Positions 55,556 to 64,000 of a stretch of 64,000 nucleotides of DNA are shown here, one piece after another. The DNA lies in assembly GCF_002797415.1 (NCBI RefSeq), contig NZ_KZ454944.1:953745-1017744 (forward strand), given 5' to 3'. The stretch is from Bacillus alkalisoli. GTDB taxonomy: Bacteria; Bacillota; Bacilli; Bacillales; Bacillaceae_I. The notes below the pieces were generated by a model that worked only from the letters and a program-made list of their open reading frames with translations, made no database searches and was not told the origin of the DNA. The position numbers were made by a program, and so were the translations under genes. The stretch's first letter is position 1. Each line of letters begins with the position of its first letter.

Positions 55556-56671
55556 TTATTTTAAATTTTCTGGATTTAAACACTCTAATTCAGGTAAAAC
55601 GAAACGACCATCTTTTCGTATTAATACTTCATCAAAGTAAATTTCCCCACCGCCATACTCAGGGCGTTGAATCATAACCATATCCCAGTGAATGTTAGAG
55701 CTGTTGCCATTCCATGTATCTTCATAAGCCTGGCCTGGTGTAAAATGGAAACTTCCATCAATTTTCTCATCAAATAAAATGTCTTGCATTGGATGAAGGA
55801 TGTAAGGGTTTACTCCAATCGCAAACTCACCGATAAAGCGAGCTCCCTCATCCGTATCGAAAATTTTGTTAATTCGTTCTGAATCATTTGAAGTTGCCTC
55901 AACAATTTTCCCATCTTTAAAAGTCAGCTTTACATTTTCAAATGTAAAACCTTGATAAGGTGACGGCGTGTTATAAGTAATCGTTCCATTAACTGAATCT
56001 TTTACAGGTGCCGTATAAACTTCTCCATCAGGTATATTCATTTGACCAGCACATTTTATAGCTTGGATATCTTTTATGGAGAATGTTAAATCCGTTCCTA
56101 CTCCAGTAATATGGACTTTATCTGTTTTGTTCATAAGTTCAACAAGATTATCCATTGCCGTGCTCATTTTTCCATAATCTAAGTTACAAACGTCAAAGTA
56201 AAAGTCTTCAAACGCTTCTGTACTCATTTTCGCAAGTTGAGCCATTGAAGCATTCGGATAGCGTAATACAACCCATTTTGTTTTAGGAACACGTATGTCG
56301 CGGTGCACGCGTTTACCAACTGTATTTCCTTGAATTTTTAATTTATCATCTGAAACGTCTGCAAGTTCGTTAATATTATCACCAGAACGTAAACCTATGT
56401 AAGCATCCATTTTTTCCATAACATTTGCTTCAAAATCAGCAATCATGTTAAATTGTTCTTCCTGTGCCCCCATTAATAAAGCACGATCAACTTGGTGATC
56501 TTTTAAAGAAACAAATGGATAGCCACCTGCTTTGTATGCTTCTTGAACTAGTGCTGTTACAAGTTCCTTTTGTAGTCCAAAGTTTTCAATTAAAACTTTT
56601 TCTCCTTTTTGTAGACGTACGGAATAATTAATTAAATTTTTTGCTAAAGTTTGAATACGAGGATCCTTCAT
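55556..56671 (-). CDS. M29 family aminopeptidase (AmpS-like)
   Basis: A 371-aa M29 thermophilic-type aminopeptidase. Metal-site regions are GEVYTAPV (Glu) and IGEFAIGVNPYI (Glu), with HWDMVMIQRP (His-Asp) near the end. It removes N-terminal residues, acting in the cytoplasm. The start MKDPRIQ follows GGGAGG; an upstream in-frame ATG has no ribosome-binding site. Monocistronic, with its own terminator. Confidence 0.94.
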   Translation of the reverse strand: MKDPRIQTLAKNLINYSVRLQKGEKVLIENFGLQKELVTALVQEAYKAGGYPFVSLKDHQVDRALLMGAQEEQFNMIADFEANVMEKMDAYIGLRSGDNINELADVSDDKLKIQGNTVGKRVHRDIRVPKTKWVVLRYPNASMAQLAKMSTEAFEDFYFDVCNLDYGKMSTAMDNLVELMNKTDKVHITGVGTDLTFSIKDIQAIKCAGQMNIPDGEVYTAPVKDSVNGTITYNTPSPYQGFTFENVKLTFKDGKIVEATSNDSERINKIFDTDEGARFIGEFAIGVNPYILHPMQDILFDEKIDGSFHFTPGQAYEDTWNGNSSNIHWDMVMIQRPEYGGGEIYFDEVLIRKDGRFVLPELECLNPENLK

Positions 56672-56749
56672 TATTATTTCCTCCCTTTTTGTGATTGAAT
56701 GATTAGTAAGTGCAAATTTTTTGCAAATAAACATAAATTTAATACCTAA

Positions 56750-56938
56750 TGTTGATTGTAGTGGCAGGTGCGAGACTCCTCAAAAATGCCTCCGCATTTT
56801 CTTCGTGCTATGTACCGCTGTCGTAGCAGTCCTTGTCCTGCGGGAGAAGAGCGTCTCGTGAGCCTCCACAGGCGCCGTGCGCCGAGGAGGCTCACGAGAC
56901 CGTCCGCGGAAAGCGAGCTCCTGCCACTACAATCAACA
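56750..56938. repeat. Dispersed palindromic element, copy H
   Basis: The 189-bp element has perfect 19-bp arms TGTTGATTGTAGTGGCAGG. The core includes the ATGCCTCCGCAT and CTTCGTGC segments shared with copies C and D and an internal inverted repeat GTCTCGTGAGCCTCC / GGAGGCTCACGAGAC. Confidence 0.9.
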
Positions 56939-57113
56939 GACAAGGTTAGTAACCAAATAAAATGCTACTTACTGGAATTTTTCATGAATAACTAGTAGTA
57001 TATGACGTACAACTATTATTTTAACCGAAAAAGGAGAAATTGTAGAATGTTTTGTATGATAAAAAATTCTTATGAAGGTATTTTATGTTCAAAATAGAAT
57101 TATAAGGTAAGAT

Positions 57114-57138
57114 GTTTACAATAATGTACATGGGGTAT
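57114..57138 (+). promoter_or_regulatory. Sigma-B promoter of ytxGHJ
   Basis: GTTTAC (57114-57119), 13 bp, GGGTAT (57133-57138) matches the sigma-B consensus GTTTAA-N13-15-GGGWAW. It lies 35 bp before ytxG. B. subtilis ytxGHJ is a general-stress operon, which supports it. Confidence 0.82.
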
Positions 57139-57172
57139 AGTTTAATATGTCAACAGGAGGTGTCAAAAGCCC

Positions 57173-57601
57173 ATGGTGAATTTACTTTACATTAGTGCAC
57201 TTATTGTCGCAATAGCTTTCTTTGTACTAGTGATTTATGTTTCTAAAACACTAAGATCAGTACAAGGCACGCTAGATCAAGTTGCAGGGACACTAGGTGG
57301 AATTGAAAAACAAATGCAAGGAATTACAACAGAAACAGAACAACTATTACATAAAACAAATGTATTGATGGAAGATATTCAAGACAAGTCTGAACAGCTA
57401 AACTCTGTTGTAGTCGCAGTAAAAGATGTTGGAACATCTATTCAAGGTTTTAATCATTCCGTTCAACGGTTATCTAATAATGTCACGTTTCAAATGGACA
57501 AAAACCAAGAAAAAGTTACACAAGTTGTTCAATGGTCAAATGTTGTCATGGAACTTGTTGAGAAGTGGAATGAAAGAAAAAAGCGTCAATATAATGAATA
57601 A
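57173..57601 (+). CDS. ytxG: YtxG, DUF948 stress protein
   Basis: 142 aa with an N-terminal membrane anchor (LYISALIVAIAFFVLVIYV) followed by a long amphipathic helical region, as in the YtxG/DUF948 family. Function unknown. ATG with AGGAGGTG. First gene of the sigma-B operon; ytxH follows after 15 bp. Confidence 0.9.
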   Translation: MVNLLYISALIVAIAFFVLVIYVSKTLRSVQGTLDQVAGTLGGIEKQMQGITTETEQLLHKTNVLMEDIQDKSEQLNSVVVAVKDVGTSIQGFNHSVQRLSNNVTFQMDKNQEKVTQVVQWSNVVMELVEKWNERKKRQYNE

Positions 57602-57616
57602 AGGGAGGAATATTCA

Positions 57617-58072
57617 ATGAGTAAAGAGATCAATACGAAAGATTTTTTAATCGGTACGTTAATTGGTGGAATTGTAGGAGCTACTACTGCTCTATTTTTA
57701 GCCCCTAAATCAGGTAAAGAGTTACGCGATGACCTTCAGGAACAAGCAACACACTTAAAAGAAAAAACAGATGAGTGGACAACACAAGCTGTTCAATACA
57801 CAAATGAGATTGCTCAAACCGCAAAAGAAAAATCGGAACACCTTTCACAAGTTATTACGGACCAGTCCCAACAAGTAATGGAAAAAGTGAAAATCTTAAA
57901 AGAGCAAACGAAAGATGCATCCGAAGAAATTAAAGAAAAAGTTCAAGAGATAATTGATGAAGCTGCTTCAGCAATTGAAAGTGGATCTGAAGAAATGACA
58001 GAAGAAGTACAAAAACGATTAGAAGATACAAAAACTGCTATTGATGAAGTGGAAAAGAAAATAAACGGATAA
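57617..58072 (+). CDS. ytxH: YtxH domain general stress protein
   Basis: 151 aa beginning with the YtxH motif DFLIGTLIGGIVGATTALFLAPKSGKELRDDL, a glycine-zipper-like membrane helix with a conserved APKSGKE end. The rest is a charged coiled coil. It is a stress-induced protein of unknown action. ATG with GGGAGG. Confidence 0.92.
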   Translation: MSKEINTKDFLIGTLIGGIVGATTALFLAPKSGKELRDDLQEQATHLKEKTDEWTTQAVQYTNEIAQTAKEKSEHLSQVITDQSQQVMEKVKILKEQTKDASEEIKEKVQEIIDEAASAIESGSEEMTEEVQKRLEDTKTAIDEVEKKING

Positions 58073-58085
58073 TTTGATTCAAGAT

Positions 58086-58121
58086 GCGGTGAAGTGATAT
58101 GATTACTTCGCCGCTTTATTT
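58086..58121 (+). terminator. Intra-operon hairpin between ytxH and ytxJ
   Basis: Stem GCGGTGAAGT / ACTTCGCCGC with T-rich tail; it may attenuate ytxJ relative to ytxGH. Confidence 0.75.
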
Positions 58122-58155
58122 TGTGTGTATTAACCGGAAGGATGTTGAAACTATA

Positions 58156-58482
58156 ATGGAAAAAGTAAAAGTAAATACTCTTGAAGAATTCAACGAAGTT
58201 GTGGAAAAAAACGACACCTTTTTATTATTAAAAAACAGTACGACATGTCCTATTAGTCATGCTGCTTATGAAGAATTTGAAAATTTTGTAGCAGATCAAA
58301 ACGATGTAGCATGTTTCTATTTGCATGTTCAGGAAGCAAGGGACGTGTCTAATCATATAGCTGAAAAATACAGTGTGAAACATGAATCTCCACAAGCTTT
58401 ATTTATTAATGGTGGCGAAGTAGTATGGAATGCATCACATTGGAAAATTACATATTCATCATTACAAGAGAATGTAAAATAA
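58156..58482 (+). CDS. ytxJ: Bacillithiol system redox-active protein YtxJ
   Basis: A 108-aa thioredoxin-like fold with a single active-site Cys in KNSTTCPISHAAYEEF, typical of the monothiol YtxJ family linked to bacillithiol. ATG of MEKVKVNTLEEF follows GGAAGG; the frame extends upstream into a hairpin and is not used. Last gene of the sigma-B operon. Confidence 0.9.
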   Translation: MEKVKVNTLEEFNEVVEKNDTFLLLKNSTTCPISHAAYEEFENFVADQNDVACFYLHVQEARDVSNHIAEKYSVKHESPQALFINGGEVVWNASHWKITYSSLQENVK

Positions 58483-58484
58483 AA

Positions 58485-58512
58485 AATGAGGCCAATTTAA
58501 ACTGGCCTCATT
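58485..58512. terminator. Bidirectional terminator after ytxJ
   Basis: Perfect 10-bp stem AATGAGGCCA / TGGCCTCATT with A tract on the left. Confidence 0.85.
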
Positions 58513-58518
58513 GTCTTG

Positions 58519-60657
58519 CTATTCCCAATATAACTCCAGTGAATCCCCATGAGCTATAGGCTCAAAGAAGGTTGCCTCTACACCATTTTTCTTCATAATA
58601 AGTTTTTTAAACTGTGTCGGCTTATCTAAGTCTACAAACTTAAAAATGTCTTGAAAGATAAATCGCTCCTTCTTTATCTCAGTTAGTTGCAAATGATCCC
58701 CATGTGAAATTATTTCGTCGTCCTTTAATAATTCTCCATTACGCATAATTTTTACTAACGGTTGTGTTAAAGTGATTAGCTTGTTGTTATATAAAACTTC
58801 TATTGTTTCTTCCATAACTAACTTTAATTCCTGTATTAATGAGGAAGCATCTGGGCTATCCATAGGTAAAATTATAATTTCATCTCCCGAAGAAAAAGTT
58901 GTATTTCCAGTAACCTGTTGGCCGTTCCATAATATTTTTGTTGAGAAATTTGGAAAAGGTACTTCTTCATTATTAATGTAGACAGTATAGATGGTATTGT
59001 CTAACTTAGTCATTCCAGTTGCCTCTACTACTTCTGATATAGTAGAAGGAAAGTTAGCGGTGATTTTATCGCGATCTGTTACAATTTCATCAATGGAAAC
59101 GTTGACGCCATTTTTGAAGTAGACTGGCGAAATGGTAAAGGATTCGCCGTTTATCTTTATATTCTTGTCTGCCAAATCAACAGTTATAACATCTCTTACT
59201 TTTATTGATTTTGATAATCCATCGTCCCCTTTAGTAATAGTTATTTCATCATTATTACATATGGAGGACTGAATGTTTGTAAGTTGCCCATTCTTTATGA
59301 TAGTAGGTGGTTGTCCTAATCCTCCAGGGAATGTCATCATCTTTCCATTGTATTCAACCATATGAGCTAAACCTGGTTTTCCGTACATTTTCTTTAATTC
59401 AATACCAGCAGCTAATAATGCATCACCAATCGTTAGTTGTTTCACATCAAAAAGTCTAATCGATAAACCATTAACCGTTACGGAGACATAGTGGATTGGC
59501 TTTTCTTTTGCTGCGATCGCAATTCCAATTGGTGTAACTAACTCTGGTCCGCGTTGTAACAAGCTAGATGTATCTAACAGTTGAATGGCGTCAAGTCCTC
59601 TAATAGCGACTCTATTTTCAGGGAGCTGCAAATGTTTTGCAACGTAGTATGGAAGTAAAGGAGTTAAACTTCCCCCACCAACTAACATGACTGCTTTAGG
59701 TGGTTTATTATTGTTTTGTTTTAATACTTCTTTTGTAATGCCTATTGCTAATTTCTCTATATATGGCTTTATTTTATCTACTATTTCGGATTTGCTTAAC
59801 GTTTGTTGAAACCCAAGAATATCAGTAAAAGGGACAGTTTCTTGAGAAATTAGCTCTCTTTTTAACGTCTCTGCATTAGGGAAATCTAATAAAAATTCAT
59901 CACTCAAACCTTCTGTAATTTCGTCCCCAGCAATTGGAACCATTCCATAAGCAGTAACGGTACCGTTGTTTGTAATAGCAATATCGGATGTTCCTGCACC
60001 AATATCTATTAATGCAACATTCAATCTCCTCATACTTTGAGGTATTAATACGTTAATTGCTGCAATTGGTTCTAATGTCAATGCCTCAAGCTCCAAATCA
60101 GCACGTTGCAGGGCAGAAATTAAAGATTCTACAACAACCTTAGGAAGGAAAGTCGATATGATATCAACAGTAGCCATTTTCCCTTGCTGATCTAGTAAAC
60201 TACCTATTTCTTCTCCATCTAAATAATAGTGAAGGACGGAATATCCAACACAAAAATATTGAGTTTCACTTGCAAACTCATACTCTCTCATTAGTAAACG
60301 TTGTGCTTCCTGAACCCCCGATAACTCTAGGAAAATAATATCGTCTTTATTTAATAAAGGAGTGCCATAAATCTCTTTTGAGGCACTACTTTTTCTTGTT
60401 TTTAAAGCTCTTCCAGCCGCGGCTACACATACTTTAGAAAGTTTTCCATGCCTAGCTTCTAACATAAGCTTAACTTCACTTATAACCGAAGCAACAGCAA
60501 GAATGTCGTGAATTTGGCCGTCGAGCATTGCTCTTTCTTTATGTTCTTGAATGACTATGTCTAACACGTTGTATTTACCATCTATATTTTCCAAAATGAG
60601 GCCAACGACAGAACGAGTTCCAATATCTAGTGCGAAAACTCTTGAACTTTCTGACAT
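58519..60657 (-). CDS. FtsA-like ATPase with long C-terminal extension
   Basis: 712 aa. Residues 1-350 are an actin-fold FtsA/PilM-like domain (VFALDIGTRSVVGLI; IDIGAGTSDIAI; VMLVGGGSLTPLLP are the phosphate and adenosine motifs). The following ~330 residues contain several small beta-grasp-like units with repeated V.VNG / GD motifs. Standard FtsA is about 420-440 aa, so this is a distinct FtsA-like protein, known as a longer paralogue in Bacillus. It may bind a filament partner or the membrane. The start MSESSRVF follows AAGGAAGGTG. Confidence 0.85.
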   Translation of the reverse strand: MSESSRVFALDIGTRSVVGLILENIDGKYNVLDIVIQEHKERAMLDGQIHDILAVASVISEVKLMLEARHGKLSKVCVAAAGRALKTRKSSASKEIYGTPLLNKDDIIFLELSGVQEAQRLLMREYEFASETQYFCVGYSVLHYYLDGEEIGSLLDQQGKMATVDIISTFLPKVVVESLISALQRADLELEALTLEPIAAINVLIPQSMRRLNVALIDIGAGTSDIAITNNGTVTAYGMVPIAGDEITEGLSDEFLLDFPNAETLKRELISQETVPFTDILGFQQTLSKSEIVDKIKPYIEKLAIGITKEVLKQNNNKPPKAVMLVGGGSLTPLLPYYVAKHLQLPENRVAIRGLDAIQLLDTSSLLQRGPELVTPIGIAIAAKEKPIHYVSVTVNGLSIRLFDVKQLTIGDALLAAGIELKKMYGKPGLAHMVEYNGKMMTFPGGLGQPPTIIKNGQLTNIQSSICNNDEITITKGDDGLSKSIKVRDVITVDLADKNIKINGESFTISPVYFKNGVNVSIDEIVTDRDKITANFPSTISEVVEATGMTKLDNTIYTVYINNEEVPFPNFSTKILWNGQQVTGNTTFSSGDEIIILPMDSPDASSLIQELKLVMEETIEVLYNNKLITLTQPLVKIMRNGELLKDDEIISHGDHLQLTEIKKERFIFQDIFKFVDLDKPTQFKKLIMKKNGVEATFFEPIAHGDSLELYWE

Positions 60658-60826
60658 AATAAGGCACCTTCCTTCCAACTAACACATACATTACTTTATC
60701 GGTAAAAAGCGTTAAAGCAATAAAATGTTTTTTCGTGACAATCTGAAATCGTTCGTTTATAATAAACACTAATTGAAATGTACCACAACTTTGATGTGTT
60801 ATAAATATGAAAGGGTGAGATTTACA

Positions 60827-61903
60827 ATGAGTCATAACGAATTAGACATCTTGAGAGATCAAGTGGAGGATATAAATTTACAATTATTAAAACTAATAAA
60901 TGATCGTGGTAAATTAGTTCATGAAATAGGGAAAATAAAAGAGGCACAAGGTGTTAATCGATTTGATCCTGTAAGAGAAAGAAAAATGCTAGATTTAATT
61001 ACAGAACATAATGATGGACCATTTGAAACAGCTACTCTTCAGCATATTTTTAAAGAAATTTTCAAGGCGGGCTTAGTACTACAACAAGTAGAACAGCAAA
61101 AAGGGTTGTTAGTTTCTAGAAAAAGAAAGCCAGAAGATACAATCGTTAATATTAAGGGAGTAAAAGTTGGTGATGGCAACCAACATTTTATCGTTGGTCC
61201 TTGTGCGGTTGAAAGCTATGAACAAGTTGCTCAAGTTGCTCAAGCAGCAAAAGCTCAAGGTTTAACATTGTTAAGAGGTGGAGCTTTTAAACCTCGTACG
61301 TCTCCTTATGATTTTCAAGGGCTTGGTCTTGAAGGGTTAAAAATTTTAAAACAAGTCGGCGATGAGTTTAATATGGCAGTCATTAGTGAAATTGTAAATC
61401 CAGCGGATATCGAAATGGCTTTAGACTATGTAGATGTGATTCAAATTGGCGCTAGGAATATGCAAAACTTTGAATTGCTAAAAGCTGCAGGTGCGGTGAG
61501 AAAGCCAGTCTTATTAAAACGTGGTTTAGCTGCAACGATTGATGAATTTGTTAATGCTGCTGAATATATTATTGCACAAGGAAATGACCAGATTATCCTA
61601 TGTGAAAGAGGAATTCGTACGTATGAGAGGGCAACTAGAAATACGCTTGATATTTCTGCTGTTCCAATTCTAAAGAAAGAAACACATCTACCAGTGTTTG
61701 TAGATGTAACTCATTCGACTGGTAGAAGAGATTTACTGTTACCAGCAGCTAAAGCTGCTTTGGCAATCGGTGCTGATGGAGTAATGGCAGAAGTACACCC
61801 TGATCCGGCAGTTGCTCTAAGTGATTCCGCACAACAAATGGATATTGACCAATTTAACGAATTCATTACGGAACTTCGTAGTCATTATGCATATAAAAAA
61901 TAA
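60827..61903 (+). CDS. aroA: Bifunctional DAHP synthase / chorismate mutase
   Basis: 358 aa. The N-terminal chorismate-mutase domain (residues 1-90, [19 protein letters not shown]) is fused to a type I-beta DAHP synthase ([51 protein letters not shown]). It starts the shikimate pathway, and the CM domain acts in feedback control. ATG of MSHNELD follows AAGGGTGAG. This is the Bacillus aroA (also called aroG). It lies upstream of ccpA as in B. subtilis. Confidence 0.97.
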   Translation: MSHNELDILRDQVEDINLQLLKLINDRGKLVHEIGKIKEAQGVNRFDPVRERKMLDLITEHNDGPFETATLQHIFKEIFKAGLVLQQVEQQKGLLVSRKRKPEDTIVNIKGVKVGDGNQHFIVGPCAVESYEQVAQVAQAAKAQGLTLLRGGAFKPRTSPYDFQGLGLEGLKILKQVGDEFNMAVISEIVNPADIEMALDYVDVIQIGARNMQNFELLKAAGAVRKPVLLKRGLAATIDEFVNAAEYIIAQGNDQIILCERGIRTYERATRNTLDISAVPILKKETHLPVFVDVTHSTGRRDLLLPAAKAALAIGADGVMAEVHPDPAVALSDSAQQMDIDQFNEFITELRSHYAYKK

Positions 61904-61959
61904 TGTGAAATAGTTATTTAATAGTTTTTTGAGCTAAAAATGTATAAAAACATATTCAA

Positions 61960-62076
61960 GTGCCGGTTGTGTGACTGACTCCTGCGGGAGAGGCCAGGCT
62001 GGTGAGACCCCACAGAGCCCTTTGGCTCGAGGAGGCTCACCGCCTCCCCCGCGGAAAGCTGTCACACAACCGGCAC
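61960..62076. repeat. Dispersed palindromic element, copy I
   Basis: A 117-bp minimal element with perfect 16-bp arms GTGCCGGTTGTGTGAC. Core: CTCCTGCGGGAG ... GAGACCCCACAG ... CCCGCGGAAAGC. The remaining spacer to ccpA (62077-62273) holds a palindrome CGTGTAAACACG at 62154-62165. Confidence 0.92.
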
Positions 62077-62273
62077 GTTTGCATTCCAAAACAAGTAACT
62101 CTGTAAGGACATTGAGTTTGCATTCATTAATTTTAGGTAAACTATATATAAAGCGTGTAAACACGTTGCTCTTACATAAATAGTATCGTATGATATAAAC
62201 CATAGAATTAAACTACCATAATTATTAACTTGACATATATGGAATGTGAAAAAATAAAAGGAGTGTCGTATTC

Positions 62274-63272
62274 ATGACAGTAACGATTTATGATGTTGCA
62301 AGAGAAGCAAACGTTTCAATGGCAACCGTTTCCCGTGTTGTTAACGGGAACCCAAACGTAAAACCGACAACTAGAAAAAAAGTATTAGAAGCAATTGAGA
62401 GACTGGGCTACCGTCCAAACGCAGTTGCAAGAGGATTAGCAAGCAAGAAAACAACAACAGTTGGTGTTATCATCCCGGATATTTCAAGTATTTTCTACTC
62501 TGAATTAGCAAGAGGGATAGAAGATATTGCTACAATGTATAAATACAACATCATTCTAAGTAATTCCGACCAAAACGCTGATAAAGAATTACATCTATTA
62601 AATACAATGCTTGGAAAACAAGTGGACGGAATTGTGTTTATGAGTGGAAATATTACCGAAGAATTGGCAGCTGAATTTGAACGTTCACCTGTTCCAATCG
62701 TCCTAGCTGCATCAGTTGTAGAAGATAATAAAGTGCCTTCTGTAACAGTAGACTACGAGCAAGCATCATATGACGCCGTAACGATGCTAATGGAAAGTGG
62801 ACATAAACAAATCGCTTTTGTTTCAGGGCCTTTTGAGGAACCAATAAATAAGGAAATGAAATTAGCAGGTTATAAACGTGCTTTAGCTGGAGCAGAAATT
62901 GAGTATAATGAAGCCTTTATTTTGGAAGGTGATTATACATATGACTCAGGCATTGAAGCTGTTGAAAAATTGTTAGAGTCCGAAGATAAACCAACTGCTA
63001 TTTATGTTGCAACAGATGAAATGGCATTAGGTGTTATCCATGGTGCTCAAGATAGAGGATTAGTTATTCCAGATGATTTAGATGTAATTGGTTTCGATAA
63101 TACAAGATTAGCTTTGATGGTTCGCCCACAATTAACAACAGTTGTGCAGCCAATGTATGATATCGGTGCAGTTGCAATGAGGTTATTAACTAAGTTTATG
63201 AACAAAGAACAAGTAGAAGATCATACAGTAGTACTACCACATAGAATTGAAAAAAGACACTCAACAAAATAA
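62274..63272 (+). CDS. ccpA: Catabolite control protein A
   Basis: A 332-aa LacI-family regulator. The N-terminal HTH has [22 protein letters not shown], then the periplasmic-binding-protein-like domain with [19 protein letters not shown]. It binds cre sites when complexed with HPr-Ser-P and controls carbon catabolism. ATG with AAAGGAGTG. Length and sequence fit Bacillus CcpA. Confidence 0.97.
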   Translation: MTVTIYDVAREANVSMATVSRVVNGNPNVKPTTRKKVLEAIERLGYRPNAVARGLASKKTTTVGVIIPDISSIFYSELARGIEDIATMYKYNIILSNSDQNADKELHLLNTMLGKQVDGIVFMSGNITEELAAEFERSPVPIVLAASVVEDNKVPSVTVDYEQASYDAVTMLMESGHKQIAFVSGPFEEPINKEMKLAGYKRALAGAEIEYNEAFILEGDYTYDSGIEAVEKLLESEDKPTAIYVATDEMALGVIHGAQDRGLVIPDDLDVIGFDNTRLALMVRPQLTTVVQPMYDIGAVAMRLLTKFMNKEQVEDHTVVLPHRIEKRHSTK

Positions 63273-63294
63273 AAATAATGCCGATATATGTAGT

Positions 63295-63333
63295 AAAAGA
63301 GGACAAGAACATAAAAATTGTCCTCTTTTATTT
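63295..63333 (+). terminator. Terminator of ccpA
   Basis: Perfect stem AAAAGAGGACAA / TTGTCCTCTTTT with A-rich loop and T-rich tail. Confidence 0.93.
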
Positions 63334-63373
63334 ATTCTTTAACTTCAATTGAGCTATTAAGTGGGGAGAGCGC

Positions 63374-64000
63374 ATGAAAAAGTTTGATATTTTTACACCA
63401 ATAGGCATTGCATTAGGTTTATTAATGATTTTCTTCGGGATATTTAGTAACCCAACAACAAATTTTGGTAGCATTGTTTTATTTCTTCATTTTCCTTCTA
63501 TTTTCATCGTGTTAGGTGGAACTACTGCTGCATTACTTGTTACGTTTAATCTAAAGGAAATAAAATTGGTACCAAATGTAATAAAATCTGTTTTTTCTAA
63601 AGAAGAAAATGAACTATCTACACTAATTGAAACATTTGTAAGACTCTCCGATAGAGCGCGTCGAGAAGGATTGTTAGCACTTGAAGCAGAGTTAGAAGAT
63701 GTTGATGATGCTTTTTTGAAAAAAGGTGTATTATTAGCAGTTGACGGTGTGGAGCCAGAAGTCATCCATGACATTATGAATGCAGAGATTTCTGCTTTAG
63801 AAGAAAGACATCAAAAGGGAAGAAGCATTATTGAAAAAGCTGGAGATTTTGCACCATCATGGGGAATGATAGGTACATTAATCGGACTAGTTTTAATGCT
63901 TAGTAACTTATCTTCTCCTGAAACTTTAGGACCTAACATGGCTGTGGCTATTATGACGACACTATATGGTACATTGTTAGCGAACTTAGTTTTTATTCCA
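63374..64000 (+). CDS. motP: Flagellar stator protein MotP (MotA homologue), 3' end outside window
   Basis: The 209 visible residues have the MotA/MotP pattern: an N-terminal helix (IGIALGLLMIFFGIFS), a second helix (SIFIVLGGTTAALLVTF), a cytoplasmic charged loop (RARREGLLALEAELED), then GDFAPSWGMIGTLIGLVLML. In Bacillus, MotP-MotS is the sodium-driven stator and lies beside ccpA. The ATG follows GGGGAGAG. The protein runs off the right edge. Confidence 0.93.
   Translation, partial: MKKFDIFTPIGIALGLLMIFFGIFSNPTTNFGSIVLFLHFPSIFIVLGGTTAALLVTFNLKEIKLVPNVIKSVFSKEENELSTLIETFVRLSDRARREGLLALEAELEDVDDAFLKKGVLLAVDGVEPEVIHDIMNAEISALEERHQKGRSIIEKAGDFAPSWGMIGTLIGLVLMLSNLSSPETLGPNMAVAIMTTLYGTLLANLVFIP

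Noticed and set aside
56746-56995. Arg- and Ser-rich ORFs on both strands of the palindromic elements
   Set aside because: They arise from the GC-rich repeat core, recur at every copy and lack ribosome-binding sites.
62154-62169. cre site before ccpA
   Set aside because: The central CG of the cre consensus is missing; the sequence reads CA at that position.
62230-62258. TTGACA as the ccpA -35 box
   Set aside because: The spacing puts the -10 (AATAAA) on top of the ribosome-binding site, so transcripts would start too late.
1-64000. CRISPR arrays, insertion sequences or prophage genes
   Set aside because: No regularly spaced identical repeats with unique spacers, no transposase or integrase and no phage structural gene were seen; the dispersed palindromes carry no coding sequence.

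Overview
The window is about 64 kb of low-GC DNA from a Firmicute of the family Bacillaceae. Ribosome-binding sites are strong AGGAGG types, GTG and TTG starts are common, and the gene order from leuS to ccpA-motP follows, as I remember it, the Bacillus subtilis leuS-ytfP-murJ(ytgP)-ytzG-ythPQ-pepV(ytjP)-ytkP-ytlPQ-amyX-ytmP-trmB-ytnP-ytoP-ytpPQ-sftA(ytpS)-murC-ytxGHJ-aroA-ccpA-motP region. The species cannot be named from sequence alone. No rRNA, tRNA, CRISPR, prophage or transposase was found.

Layout. Bases 1-5.7 kb hold the 3' end of a giant exported protein built from a ~1.14-kb super-repeat and ending in three cell-wall-binding repeats. Bases 5.7-9.5 kb are a catabolic cluster: a sigma-54 activator, a near-perfect -24/-12 promoter with three upstream GTCC-N8-GGA sites, a GntP permease and a 3-hydroxybutyrate dehydrogenase. 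Bases 9.5-10.7 kb hold a 42-aa peptide with three Cys-Cys pairs and a CSCS-motif permease, with three ArsR-type operator dyads around them. Bases 10.8-14.4 kb carry a leucine T-box, leuS and a rhodanese. Bases 14.5-26.5 kb hold cse60, a YtfP flavoprotein, murJ, an RsuA-type pseudouridine synthase, bioY with a BirA-like operator, ythPQ, pepV and an MFS transporter, then a 104-bp tandem repeat. Bases 26.9-39.3 kb run from cysteine synthase through a tight operon (thpR-lrgA-lrgB-ytlQ-amyX) to trmB, ytnP, ytoP and ytoQ. Bases 39.4-52 kb hold a lipoprotein, a chemoreceptor, a PTS-type IIC protein, ytpP, a bacillopeptidase-F-like protease, ytpQ and sftA. Bases 52.4-64 kb hold a nicotinate phosphoribosyltransferase, murC, an M29 aminopeptidase, the ytxGHJ stress operon behind a sigma-B promoter, an FtsA-like protein, aroA (DAHP synthase/chorismate mutase), ccpA and the start of motP.

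Most of the window is housekeeping: cell-wall precursors (murJ, murC), chromosome segregation (sftA), translation (leuS, trmB, pseudouridine synthase), peptide turnover (pepV, ytoP, M29), stress response and carbon control. Accessory material lies mainly at the left end and around 39-48 kb.

The strongest unexplained signal is a family of nine intergenic palindromic elements of 117-215 bp. Each has a shared GC-rich core flanked by long inverted arms. Most arm sequences differ from locus to locus, yet the two arms of a copy match each other. One copy lies inside the leuS leader, between the T-box terminator and the ribosome-binding site.
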